Below are positions 22,972 through 37,300 of a DNA stretch of 64,000 nt, in pieces; positions within the stretch are counted from its first letter, which is position 1; each line of letters begins with the position of its first letter. Source of the DNA: Icerya purchasi (Eukaryota > Arthropoda > Insecta > Hemiptera > Monophlebidae). The notes below the pieces were generated by a model. It did not search any database and had not been told where the DNA came from. It worked only from the letters and a program-made list of their open reading frames with translations. The position numbers were made by a program, and so were the translations under genes. Where the stretch lies: assembly GCA_039619475.1 (NCBI GenBank), contig CM077115.1, positions 555,604,826-555,668,825 on the forward strand. The letters are read 5' to 3'.

Positions 22972-25900
22972 ACATTTAAGTAAATACAAAAAAAATAAAA
23001 AATAAATAAAAAAAAAGAGAAAAGAGAAAAGAAAAACAATTGCTACCAATATGTAAATAATTTAATTTGCGTTTTAAAATTACACAATGGCTAACGGAAT
23101 AAATTCAAAATAATCTAATGAAAATAAAAACTGACTAGACAATGAAAAAAATTTTATTCTTTGGTATACACGCTCACATAACCTCATCGTTAAATATATT
23201 TCTTTTTATTTTATTTACTTTTTATTCCTATAGTAACTGAATGTTATTTTGATCCGAACAACTTCTGCATTCTTATAAATGATAAATGTCAGATCCTTTT
23301 AATATGGATTTCTAAAATAATGATTTCTTAAATAAAAATTTTTCTTGAAAAAAAAATTACTTTAAATAAAAAATAATAACCGCGTCGCTATAAATAAATA
23401 TTAGAAAAAAATGAGAATTGAAAAAAAAACAGAAGAAAAAAAGAATACAATAAAAAAAAAGTGTAGAAAAGTGGAAAAGTTAATATAAATATAAAACTGA
23501 TTTGTGGACAATATACAATAAATAAATTATACTCGGTTAGCGTAGAAATACTTGTATATTATTCTTCTGATGATCCTTGTATTGCTTTTGATATCTACAT
23601 TTATAGAGAATAATTTAACTTCGGTTTTCAGTTTTGAATGCAGCTTCCATATAGACTTTCTAGAAATTAAAATCATTTCCTTAAAACCCAGCAGACGATG
23701 TAAACAAAGTCGAATCTACAAATTTATCCAATACCCCTTCGGAATTTCGCCATTTAGGAATCGCGTAATTAATCATTAGAATAAAATCTTTAATTATCGG
23801 TGGCAGAATTGAAACTTTTCTATTAGAATTGTTTAACTATAAAATCTCAAACCGAGCGCAAAGTTTAATTATATCGCTTCCGGAAGCAAAAATAACTTTT
23901 CAGTATTTAATGTTAATGCGTGTATTAAAAATTTCTTAATTCTAAAAAGTTATCGCTTAATCTTTAAAATCTTTATTTTTAATTGATAATAAAATGTACA
24001 AAATTTAATTTTTAATTTATCGTTTTATTTATTTATTTTTAATTTCTCACATATACCCATAGAAATACCTCCTCCGAGAGTGATTGCGAATCATCAGATG
24101 TCTGCAGATGCAAGCGAAACTGCGGTACAAGAGGATAACGAAGAATATCGTACCACACCAAAAGGTAAAATTTTCGTGTGTCAGACGACAGCTGACAATA
24201 CTTCCGTTTTTTCGTTGCATTTTTTAATTATTTATTTGACTTAGTCAATTATATAACCTAGCGTAATGATAAGTTTTCTGTATTTTCAATGTGCAGAAGC
24301 GGTACTGGGTTTTACTCGAATGAAATACTGCTGCCTTATTTGTATAAATTGGATTATTTTTACACGTATTTAACAATTTCCCGATAAAATTTACATCCGT
24401 TACAAAATGGTTCGCTGGTTTTTGAAACATTTTTGAGGGAGAGATACAGAAGGTAATGGGAAAAAAAGAATTGAATATGCCGTCTCAGGGCACAGAACAA
24501 AAGTGAAAAAGGCGTTTTCCCCAACTTCGATTTAAAGTTATAGTATTAGTACCAAATTTACCTAAGAGTAAGAACCAAATGGAGACATCTGTGGTTCTTA
24601 TAAACACATGTCTATAAAGTTTCACATAAAGAAAAACAAAAACAAATAAAAAATTAATGCATTTGTTTTATTAATGTTTTTCATTAATTGTTGGATTCTA
24701 TACAAGATACAAAATATAAAACATAAATTTTTGACGCAATTTTATTAATATATGTAGAAAATACTGCATCAATGGTAATTCCGTATTGTATTGTTAATTC
24801 ATTTGGATTATTATTAATATTTAATTGAAGTTCGGTTTGAAGAACTTCTATTAAAAGCAAAGAATCGTCTCCATTTTTTGTATTTGATTAATTTTTGATA
24901 TTTTAAGTTTTAATAAATTTATTTTCTTTTTTTATATATATCACAACGTGGTATAAAACGCAATAACATGCAACATAAATTTTAATTCAATATATTACTG
25001 GCTACGTGTCTATTACGAATTTTTAGATGTATTAAAAACTATTAGTTATTCATAACGTACGCTCGCTCGTTTTGCGTATTAACTCCCCATAAATTTATTT
25101 ATATATAAGGCACGCCTAAAGAAGTTTCACTTCAAAAAGGCATTAACTACAACACCTACACCCAATGATACTTAGCCGCATCAGCTGACAGATTTAGGGG
25201 GCTAAAATTATGTTTTCATATTTCGTTACAAATTACTTTCAAACATTCGCTGCTATCGTTACAACTTCATTTTTAATTAGAAAATATTTACATCGATGTT
25301 AATTATTTTATACATTTCTTATCGGCGGGTTAATGAATATTGCGTTTAAAAAGCGTGTATGATAGTTATATCAAATTAACAACAGGTAGACGTGAAATGT
25401 TTTGCGATTAAAACCAGTGAGAAAGCAATTTCACTGAATGGCAATTAAAAAATTACAGTTGTAACTAAATAATCAAGTAAGATGAAAAAAAAAAATTACT
25501 TCTCTCCTCGTGTATGAGAAAAAAAAAAATATGCACATCATATTAATTAATCTAGAATTGAAAAGAAATAATTTTTTTTATTGAAATTACGGAAACCGTA
25601 TTGCAAGAGGTATTATTATGGGAAAAAATCGGAATATATTATATCGAAAATTAACAAAATTTCAACCTCCAATTATAAACGTACGTTATTATCAGTATTC
25701 GAACTGTGTGCTCTTAATTTAAGAGTTTAATAGACAACGCAGTAAAAATATTGTCAGCATTTTATTATACGAATAAGCAGGTGTCTAAAACATATCGTAC
25801 CATGCCATATCGGTAGAAACGTATGCTATATTTAAAGCCTTGCAACACGTTAAGAACTACAGAAGGAAAAGAATACTCATCCGACTACTCTTTAGTTTCT

Positions 25901-28900
25901 TTGTGGACAAAAATAAATTTAATGAACAATGTTGAACACCGAATAAGAAGAATTATTATTAAACTGGACAAATTCCTGGCCAGAGTGAAATTTAAGTGGG
26001 CTTCAGCTTCTTATGGAATATTTGGAAACGAGATGACCGACAGACGTTAAAGGCGAATAATTATTATCTAATAATATTCATAATAAAGTTAACTGGAGAA
26101 AGGCAATGCCGTATATTAAAGAACAGATTCAGATTCAGTAGGAAAAAGAATACGTAATAAATAATGAAGCTAAAGGTAAAATATATGCACACATTCAAAG
26201 GAAAACGTCCACTAAACCATAGTTTTATGCAAATAAAAGATTAGAAAGAAACTACATTGTAAAATTAACACAAATGAGAATTAAGCATTGTAGTACTACT
26301 GGCCATTTATTTAGATCGGATATAAAGAGTGATCTGATAAAAATGTAATGGGGATGAGGGTGCTTTAGAACATTATAATATATGACAATGAACCCCGAAT
26401 GCAGTAAAGGAAAAAATTGTTTAATACATTTATGTTTGAATAATTGGAAAACATTACCGATTTCGACGATGATAATCTGTACTTAGTGGAGAAATTTACA
26501 ATTTTATCAAGATGAATCAGATAAATATTAAAAACAGCTTAAAGACTAGGAAAACCGGCCAATGGCAGGAGTCGGGCCAAAAAAAAAAAATAAGAGCGCA
26601 CGTGCGCTGATTAAGAAGATAATTTTTTTTCCCGAAAATTCTTTACCAGCAAACATTTTTACTGTTCTACGTGATTCAACTGAGAGAAATAATAAGAAAA
26701 ATAAAAATAAAAACAGAGAGAAATAAATGTTTCTTTTAAAATAGTTTTAATTTTTTTTTTGGGCATAATAAGATGTTACTTTTTTATTGCTGAGACTTTT
26801 GTATTTATTTATGACTCGTTCTCATCTAATGAATTCAAAAAATGTTACATCACCCATTTTACTACATTTATTATAATCGTTAAATGTGCAATTACACATT
26901 TAAATCCGTAAATAAGATAGATCTATAAACATAAATTAGAGTGTAATTATGACAAAGACGTATGGGGGTGTGTGTGTATTTTCTGAGGGGGATAAAAAAT
27001 GAAATAAAAAAGAATAATAATAATTCATAAGTTATAAAGGCAATTTTAACAACGATTGTCTCTCCTAGTCTGTCTCTGCGAATGGTGAAAAAAAAGAATA
27101 AAAAATTTATTCTTTCTAGATATTTATTTATTACGTTAAATAGTATCTCTGTTCTTCTTATCATCTCAATATACATGATAGCTTCTGCAAAGCAGAATCA
27201 GTATATTAAATCAAAAGTACTTCTTGCTGTTATTAAAAAAAAATTAGTGCTCTTCCGTTTTTCGGTAGGTACATGTTACGAAGTTGTATTGCTCTAAATT
27301 ATTATGTTTTCTTTTGAAATTCAAGTCATGTTAAGGAAATAAATAGCTAGTGAATGTATGCAAAATAGCCGGTACATTATTTCGAATATGTGTACGATCG
27401 TGAGCGCACGTTCTAAAATATTACCTATATAATGATTTTTTTTGTTTTTTTTTATCGAAGATTGCATGGGCGTCATTAGCGGGGGCAAAGAGGGGCACCT
27501 ACCCCCCCCCCCAGCCTTGTAACTTTTTAATCAACTGACCATGTTGAGTATTCATAGGCGGGTAATCATGGACAATTTCGAAGACTTTTATAATAAAGTA
27601 GTAGAACAATTTGTCAGAAACCCACGAAAATTCTGTTTTAATTAAGGTTTTATTCTTGTTTAATAAAATATTAAGCCTTTACAACTTATAAATTTTATTT
27701 TTCCTATAACTCATATCATCTTTCTATCATCTCCCCCCCCTTGACTGATTGGCTGGCGACGCCCTTGGAAGATTGGTATAATTAAAAATAATTTTTAAAA
27801 AATTGAACCAACGATCTATGCTAAAGTTATTTTAACGAATAATATAAAATACTCAATAACCATTAATATTAAAAAAAAATAATATTAAAAGGAAAAAAAA
27901 ATCTATATTATAAATTGAAATGATACGAACATTTAATAAATAAATATCCGGGAAAAACAAATTTGAAAAATATATTAATTTTTGCATTATTCGCAGAAAT
28001 GGACTACTTGAGCTTGTGCAAAATCTGTTGTTAAAATTGTTTCAAAATTATGAGTTGCTTTTTCTTTTTTTTTTTAATCACAACACATGCGTCAATTATA
28101 CTTTACGTTTATCGATCTCTTTACTTTATTTACGGATTTGAATGCGATAATCCGGTTAAACAGGAATTCTTCAAAATAATTTAAACCTAGACCTTGCGTA
28201 AAAACATCAATCGCCCGCATTTTGATATCTTAAATTGATTCTAAAATTACCTTCATTACTTAAAATATGCGATGGTCGTGTAACGCAATTTTTCGGCTAC
28301 CACATAAAGTAGTAATTACACCTGTAATCAGCCTAATTTTCGAAAATTTATGAAAACGTTTCATAAGATTTTGCGGTCGAATGATTTTTAATAAGATTCG
28401 ATTTTTAATTAAGTTGTTCAATAAAATATCTTTTGAAGAAAATAGGAATTTATTGAACTCTATGTCATTCTTATTTGTGTCGTCGGAGATTTTTATTAAC
28501 TGTGGCGATTCATTATATCCTTCTCTAAATACGCCACTATCGTCATAGTGAAGCAAAAATAAATTACCTGTAAACGGTGGTGACGATGAATTCTCGAAAA
28601 AATAAATATTGCATTTATTTTGTACTAGATTTTTAATATTAATTCAAACATTTCGGTTTGAGGGAAATACTTATGTATTTCGAGTTCACTTGCACTATAA
28701 TTTTGCGAGCATTTAAAATAACTCATCTATTGTAATATAAATATGTTCCCTTAAAAATGGTTGACTGATAAAAGTAAATTTTTCTTTAGAAATACCTAAA
28801 ATTTAATACTACCATTAAAATTTTGATTGAAACATCACCGAATAAGTATAAACAATTTCTAAATGTATATTAGCATATGTTGCGCTCTCTCAAAGTACAT

Positions 28901-31900
28901 TTTTTATACAGTAAAACTTAAACACCTACTACCTATCAGTTTCACATTTACATTAAAAAAAATTCACTCGTAAAAAAAATATGATGTACAATATTTGTAT
29001 TCGTAAAGTTAAAATAACATTTTTCTGTGTCGGCAGTTTCCTTTTTCTTTTCATTATTACATCTTAAGAGGTTAATAATAATTGTGCTTCTGCATATATC
29101 AGCTCCATTTTAAAATAATTTCATTTTCAGTTTAATCGAAATTCATTTATTGTTTACGCGCATGCGTCTTGATTTAATTAAAGCGAAAATTAATTAATTT
29201 TATTTACATAATTTCCACAGTAAATTAATCAAATGAACTCTGATCCGATCGCATTTGTCACATCTCGAATTAAGGAATAAATGTACACTTATCAACCACT
29301 ACTTTATCAAATATACTCGTATAATATAACTGTATAAAAGTATAATTCAGGTTCCCAGAATAAGAGACGGCCCCCGCTCCTCCTCGGTATTATTAGCTAT
29401 ACCCACTTTGCTTTCAAACCTGACGCAAACGATTCCGAATTAAAGCTCAAAAATTTACTTTTTTCTTATACAAAATACGTTGGAATTTAGGATTAGCCTA
29501 GTTTTTTGTAAATTTCTTTTACTGTTGTTACCGATTGCCAAAATTTTGGTGTCATTTTAACAGAAAGGCATACACGATCAATTACTCGGAATCATCTTCT
29601 TATTAAGTAATTATTTTTTACCTTTTAGAGCATTTTTATTAAATTTGTAAAGTTTGAAATCGTTTTTTTTTTTTTTATATTATGTTAAAAAAATACAGTT
29701 TTATTAATTATTTTTAAAGGTAAGAATATTATATGTAGTAGCAATTTAATTATTGCAAATTGTGATCTACTGATAATAGAGTTACACGTACAGAAACAGC
29801 TTCAAGAAAGGGGAAAAAAGTCTAAAAAATATCAACCATTTAATATTTATTATTATTAATATTTTGTAAAAGAGTGTATTATACACTATTCCTATTCGCA
29901 AAAGGTTACGAGAAATATAACTTGAGCTAAAAATGCGCGTTCGTGTGTCGTTAATCTATTTCAACTTTCAATATTATATTTCTTTACTAAACAACTGAGC
30001 CGATTTACATTTAAACGAGTATTGCGAGATTTATATTAAAATCCGGGATACCGTTTGAATGTAAAAAAAACCATAATGGTATAGATCGAAATTTACAACA
30101 CTGTAATGAACAATACGATTTTAAGTATTTTACACTGGGCCTTCTCGTTATTTTTGCTATCGTTCTCTTTGTAATTCATTATTTCTTAATATTATATTTC
30201 ATTATCGCTTAATTCTAGATCAGTGCGGTAAATGTAAAGTTGGAAGCCGACGTTTGAATTTGAATAAATACTGTAAACGCGATTACGGTAAGAATGATTT
30301 TTATTAAAACTTACCTGTTGATTCTAATATATAATAAAGACATAATAAAGTCTGATTTTATTCATTCCTGAGATTTATTTTCCAGACTTATTCGTTTTAC
30401 AAACTGTGTCTCTATCGTCTCCAGCACTCTATTACATTTTCACCTCTCCGTACCAACGCCACAAAAGAATCTACCTTCTCTTCACCCTACTTGTTCGTAT
30501 TTTTGATTTATACGCTTAGAAAAAACCTTTCTTTTAAAGTTAAGCTCGAGATTCTTTTCTTTCTTTTGAATTCCTCTTTAGCTAATTTAATTTATTCTGT
30601 TCAACTTTTACTTCATTTTTCTATTATCGTTAATAGCGCAGCAATTAACTGGTTTGAACGAGTTACGTTAATTAACAGTAATACTTAATAAATACTTGAT
30701 AAAAGATTATCCTACAATAAACATTCAAATCATATCTGTATAAAAGCAAATAAAGAGGTTTTTTATTTAATCTGCCCAAATGTATTCGTCGCTCATACTT
30801 TAACAACACATTAATTATATACAAGATTTCGACAAGTCCGATGATAACTTATTCAGTGCAGTTTTCTGTTCTGAATACAAGTTACCACAAAGCACAGATA
30901 ATACGAAATCTTTGCTCGAGATATTTTTTAAAATACTGCTCGCTCCGCCCAGATCTTTTTTATATTACTAAACTTGTCTTAAGATTAATCAATGCGCATG
31001 AAAAACTTTTTGCGATAATTAACCATTATTAAACTACCTCAGCTGTTCTTTATCGCAAATTTTTTCCGCAATACGACGACTTACAACGGATCTTAATTAA
31101 TTTTTTTCAGATTTTCTTATTTCTTTTTACATGCTCTTTCTTCTTTCGTTTGGATAACACACATCGTCCCTAAGCATCTATTTGATTGAACTAGTTCGTT
31201 AGTCTCTGCAACGACTTATATTCCCATCGACGTAACTTTATTACTTTTTTTCGGTTTTCTGTCATTTATCCTAATTTCATTTTCATCCCAAATTTCTCTC
31301 GCAGCCTCTCTCTAATATTCCATGCATCTTACATGCATGCCTTCTGCAAAACCAAACAACTCGCAAAAATCAAATAAGTTTTACCTAATCCTTCACTCTG
31401 TTTGAATTTTCCCCCTCGTAAAAATTAAACATATCTTTTTTTTTTTCAACCATTTTAACCTTTTGTTTCATTATTACTACCGTCCGGTAGAGTTTTTTTT
31501 TTATCTTAAGTACATCAGTACTTCTCTAACTATTAATACTACTATTATACGTAAATTAGTTTTAAACGTACTGTGATATTGTAACCGGTAAAAGGTAACA
31601 ATTAGCTATATTTATCACAAAATTATGTATGCGCCAAGGATAAATTCTTATAGACCTTATAAAAAATTTTTTTATATCTTTAAACTTAAAATGGATTTTT
31701 CTATTTTTTAAAACAATACATACTCTCTATTACGACGCATCAACTAAACTCCATATCGCGTAACTTTTCATCTTCAGTTAAGTTACTGAAAACCCCACTT
31801 TCTCAACATCTGACAATCACGATTCCACATAAGTCAAGTTGAAAAACATGAACCGGAAGTAAAGTAAAGTCTATTTAAATATATGGCAGAAAAAAAGGTG

Positions 31901-34305
31901 TGTTTTTTATTTAAAAAAAAAAAAAAACATTACTCTACTTTTTTCCGAAATTTGATGGTGTGCAGTTTACACCAAAAAGAATGTCTCGATTGACATCATA
32001 CTCAACTTCGCAATGTGATTAAGTTTTTGAGAAATAACTAAATTGTTTTTTTCACATTCTCTTAATTTAGTCAAAATTTCGTAGAGACCAAATTTTCTTG
32101 AAATTTAATAGTCTTGATTTCAAACATTAATACGCATCGAATGATACGAACCAGAAATAAAATATCACGCTACTTATTTAAATGCAATAAATGTACCATA
32201 AAATTTTATCTACAACCGGCATACATAAAATACGCACGCAAACATACATACGTTTATTTAAAAAGTGTTTTTTTTTTTTTGGATTATTCATACTCAAAAA
32301 CAATTAAAATTTTTAATTCCGATTTCCGAAATGATTATAACACCTCTACCTTAGAGAAATTAATGATAGATAGCGCCACCAAAACAATAAATTAATATCC
32401 TGTACTTTTTAATTTTTTAGATGTAATGCGATACGCAGGCCCGGATCTAAAACGAGGCTACGGTGGTCTTCCGGTCCCAACCTCTAGGGGGGGGCCCTGC
32501 GCTCTTGAACAGAAAAAATTTAAATTTTCCACATGCAAAATACGCAATACTGTAAAAATGCAAAATTTTAAATTCGCATTTTTTATTTTAAAAATAATTC
32601 AGTTAATTTTTATATATAAAAAAAGAATATATGAGTTCATTAATAAAATTATATACTTTTTCTCTATAAAACTTTTTCTTTTTTCCCCAATAAACTAAAT
32701 ACTGCATAAAATGAATATTTATAAAAATCTGATTTATTGTATTAAAAGAAATTAAACGAATCCTTTACCGTGCGTACTGAATAATAAATAAACACTCGAC
32801 AAATCAATTAATAACAATTCTCTATTCAAATATTGATACTCAAGCAAAATCGTTGTAAATTTTTCTATGTAAAAACGTTTTGCGATCTGAAATATTCTTA
32901 ATTTAAACAATATTTTATTTTTTACTTTTATTTAAAGTTAATACATTTTATTTTGTATAAAAATTATTTAAAATAAAAGCGAATTTTAATCGACTGCTAA
33001 TTTTATAAATACATGTTTTTATTTCGAAAAATGTAATAAATCATACTGCGTTTCATTCACTTTTTTCTAATCACATAAACAGTTATGGAATTTTAAACAC
33101 GCCTATTTAATTTATGTAAAGAAAAGAACATGATCAGAAACATCGCATTAGTGTATCAAAATTAGCTTGAAAACCACTTTAGCAGCAATACCGGCACAAC
33201 GCTGCCCGCACCACCGCCGTAGATAATGCATTACAAATAAAGTTTTTATTTTTATTTAAAAAAACGGATATTTTTTTTGCTACCCACAATATTTAATTTT
33301 TATATATACATATTATTTTTTTTAGAAAAAGAAAACATAATGTTATGAATACAAAATTACGAACATTAACACATATATATGTGTGTGTGTATATATATAC
33401 ACCAATAAAATTCCTTATTTGATATTTAATTTATGTAGATATTTAATTTTTTAGGGTAAGAAAGTTGATTTTTTAAAGGGCATAATTTTAATACGTACGC
33501 AGTAGGTTCTTTTTCTTTTTCTGTTTTTTTTTTTTTTGGCTCGTTTGTTTCCGCATATATGACAATGAACTTTTTCACCACTTTTTTTTTCGAAGGAGAG
33601 CCCCTCATTCAAGATTAGTCCCGGGCCCCGTAAATCCTTAATCCACCTCTGATGATATGTATATATGTGTATCAGGAGCAGATCCAGACAGATATTTTGG
33701 GGAGGGAAATTATGAAATTATTTAATTACATAATATCTTGTACGGTAGACAGTAGATTTGAGAAATACCTTGTTTCATAAAGAAAATCAAATAGCGACCT
33801 CTTTAGAAATTTAAAAAGTGTTTTAAAAATATGTAATTACTATTACAATTTAATTTAAATTTTATTTTTAGGTGAAAAACAAAACGAAATTATAAAATTG
33901 TAGCTAAAATGGTGATTTAGAATTTGAATAGTAAATTACCAGAAAGAGTAGAAAGGATAGTATTTTTATTAAATTTTACTTCTTTTTTATTTTTGTTAGT
34001 AACCCGATCCAAATTCTTTGTTTGTGAGCAAATAAAAAAATATATATATTTCTTATTGAACTATTTTTAATTAAAATTGCAAAATAAAAATTAAAAATAA
34101 ATAAAAAATGCAAAAGATTGATGACAGTTGCGTTTAAAATAGAATAAAACCGTAGCATTAATAGTTTTACTAGAAAACAGTATTAAATATTAGTTATAAT
34201 TAAATCGATATTTTACTGTCTAAATTAAGTTTCTCTGTTGTAACAAAATTTTTCATCGAGGTTTTGGTCTTTGGGGGGATCTCCTATCTCCCCCGGGGTT
34301 CGCCA

Positions 34306-34357
<52 letters not shown>

Positions 34358-37300
34358 TTATATAAATGTACTATCAGAAACACTTTTATATCACAAGGTT
34401 TGCGGAATATTTTTCTTGTTACTTCAATTGTTTAATTATTTGCTTTCCTTGAATTTTTATTTCCCATGTAACACTGCATATTATTTATACATGAAAATTT
34501 ATTTTTATTTTTATTACGGACGTCTTCTTTTACTCTTTTCTAGATTCAATTCGTATTGATTTTTACTTTTTCTCGAAAAGATGTTAAAGATTAGATTACT
34601 TTGACATTTTATTGCCTATTAAAACATACGTGCATATCTAAAATCGTAACTTTTCCCTTTAGATTTGTAATACGCATATTTTGTTATTTAACACATTATA
34701 AATGTTATCCTGTGCAATATTTATTATAAAAATTATTTATTCACGATGAATGTGCAGTAATATTAGGTCGAATTCAAGAAAAGGAAGCCATTAAAGATTG
34801 GATCAAATTTACGATGAACGTTCAGAATGTTTATAAACGTTTACGCGATTCAAAAGTTCATCGTGGTAATGTCAATTTTTGGATTCATGAAAATGATTTT
34901 TCTTGCAAATGTCCAAAAATTAAAATCGGAAAGTAAGTTAATATCGTTATTATTTAAATGTGTTTAAAATTTGATATACTACGACAAATGATTTACCAAA
35001 AAAAAAAAGGAACACCTAACTAGAAACCACAACGTTATTAGCAATAATTGGCAAGACACTGGTTCGAACTATTTTAAACAGTTGTCTGTTATAATTTCTA
35101 TTCTATTAGGCATATACAAAAATTGTGGTGCGGTCGTATGTTACTGTAAATTGCAGTACTGCTTACCTATCTTTAATCAATGAGAACTATTACACTAAAG
35201 CTGCCGTACTATCTATTTAGAGAGCTGTTAAAAAACAGTTATTACAGAATCAGGAGTCAAGAGCTAAAAGAGCTGAGAACTGATAAGAAGAGTTGTTCTT
35301 TAAAATGAACGGGAACAATAAGAGCAACTCTTTGAAAGAAAAATTTATACCAAAATATATAGATTACAACGAGAATATCATTAACAATACCAGTCACAGT
35401 AACTATTAGTATATAGAGAAGTTAAACACTAATAAAAATATATTTAAGATTAATTTTTTGTATATATATATATATATATATAAACTCGGCCATTTTGGCC
35501 TCGCAAGGGGCTGTGCCCCTTGACCCCTCTTGCTTTCATTTCTGTCTCTTTCTCTTCTATACTTTGTATAAAATGATCAAAATTTACAACGTAATTCTTA
35601 CTGGCATCAACACACACAAAAAATAATATAACCACAAAAATCCTATTCTAAAATTTAACTTCCGTTATATAAAATTAAGACATTTTTTCGTTACATATTT
35701 CATTACATAAAATTATGACATTTTTTAAATAAGAATAACAAAAATCCTATAAAATATAACAAACGTTACATAAAATTGGGACATTTTTTCGAATGGTGGG
35801 TAGCCTAAGAATTACGTTGTAATTAATATATTACAGGAACGGTTCTCGAATTTTACTCACCCATTACAAATAAAAAAGCATCGGAGTTGATATCTCTAAT
35901 ACAATAAAAAGTCCTGCAAACAAAAAAGCGGAAAAAGTGAACTGTGGTTTTTAAGAAAAACTTTCAAGACTGCTTATTATTTTTACTTCTGTTTTACAGT
36001 AAGTAGTACATATATTCTAATTATACATATATGAAACTGATAGCAAAATAAATTTTCATTAAAAATTAGTCATATATAGTATTGTCATCACAACACTGTT
36101 ATCTGTATTTAGGAACGCTTCAAAATTAAATGAGTACAGGCGCGAGGGATCATATAAAAATTGAGGAGTTAGAAGGACTAGTGAATTTCGAAAAATTTGG
36201 GTTAACCGATTAAACACTCATTGGTACTATTTTACGTAAAAGATAAGCATGAAAATTACTTTTGGAATGATTGAATGAATACAGATTCGAGCGTACTACT
36301 GTTTTTATTATTACACTAAATTTTGAGTGTTACATTTCAGAGTGCTTCGGTTTAATAACATTTAGTATTTCCCTTAAAAGGGCACCGAACCGAAATTTGT
36401 CTAGATGGGCCATAAATAATGAGACCTTATAGCGATGATGAATTTTTAGTTGGAATTGGTAGATTTGCGCAAAACTTTATGTTAATTTCTATCGGTTAGT
36501 AGGACCAAAACTTCGGCACGCAGATAAAAAATGATCGCTCCTAACGACGTGGAGTGGCTTGACACTTCAACAGTTTTTATAAATGGATTTAACATAAATC
36601 GCATTTTAATTCTTTTTTACACATATTGAAAAAAAGGAAAAGAAAATAAAGTTTTCCTAGAAGGATGATTAATAATACTCATAATGAGATCATTGAAGAG
36701 ATCAGCAAAAGATGTGTCGGTATTAATTTCCAGCCGCCACGTTGTAATAACTAGTTTCATCTTTTAGTGTGTTATTCCAGGAATTTTGGCAGAGACTGGA
36801 TTCCTTCCTCGTTTCATTCGAAGACTCTTATTAGTTGAAAGATTTCTGATTAAACGCCTCCCTATTACTAATTCTAAACTCCTAAATTCCTATCAATTTA
36901 TTTCCGATAACTGGCGCTTCTCTCCTCGCAAAATTCCTATATTATCCTCGATCTTTTCTCGGCTTATGCTCTTCTTGCCTTTTGTTCTCCCTTTCACCAA
37001 ACCACCTTACTTCACTTATAATTTCTTTGAATTCAAGCATTTCCCGAAATTATTTGTTCTCCCCTCGGACATTAAATCTCTTCCTCATTCTGCCGTTCAA
37101 AACGAATTCAATCACGTGCTATCCTTATATTTTCCTTCCCATACAATTATCTACACGGATGGTTCGAAGTCTGATGTTGGCGTTGGGGCTGCGTTCATTA
37201 TCCCCGCGCTTACTTATTCCGAACCCTTTCGGTTGCCCTCCTTTTCCTCTATTTTCCTTGCCGGATCCATGGCTATCCTGCAGGCAGTCCTTTTTATATC

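Larger units (their letters stand above)
21133..24062 (+). other. Netrin intron 1 with microsatellites and one repeat copy
   Basis: This 2930-bp GT-AG intron contains (TA)n tracts at 22189-22238 and 22898-22967 and repeat-family copy A at 22541-22898. No other exon was recognised in it. Confidence 0.7.
24165..30218 (+). other. Netrin intron 2 with LINE relic and MITE
   Basis: This 6054-bp GT-AG intron holds a degraded LINE (25823-26590) and a hAT-like MITE (27465-27767). The rest is AT-rich with no gene. Confidence 0.7.
30288..34757 (+). other. Netrin intron 3 with hAT-like elements
   Basis: This 4470-bp GT-AG intron has two adjacent hAT-like elements (32436-33651 and 33673-34308) and a (TA)n tract. 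30288-32427 shows nothing recognisable. Confidence 0.65.
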
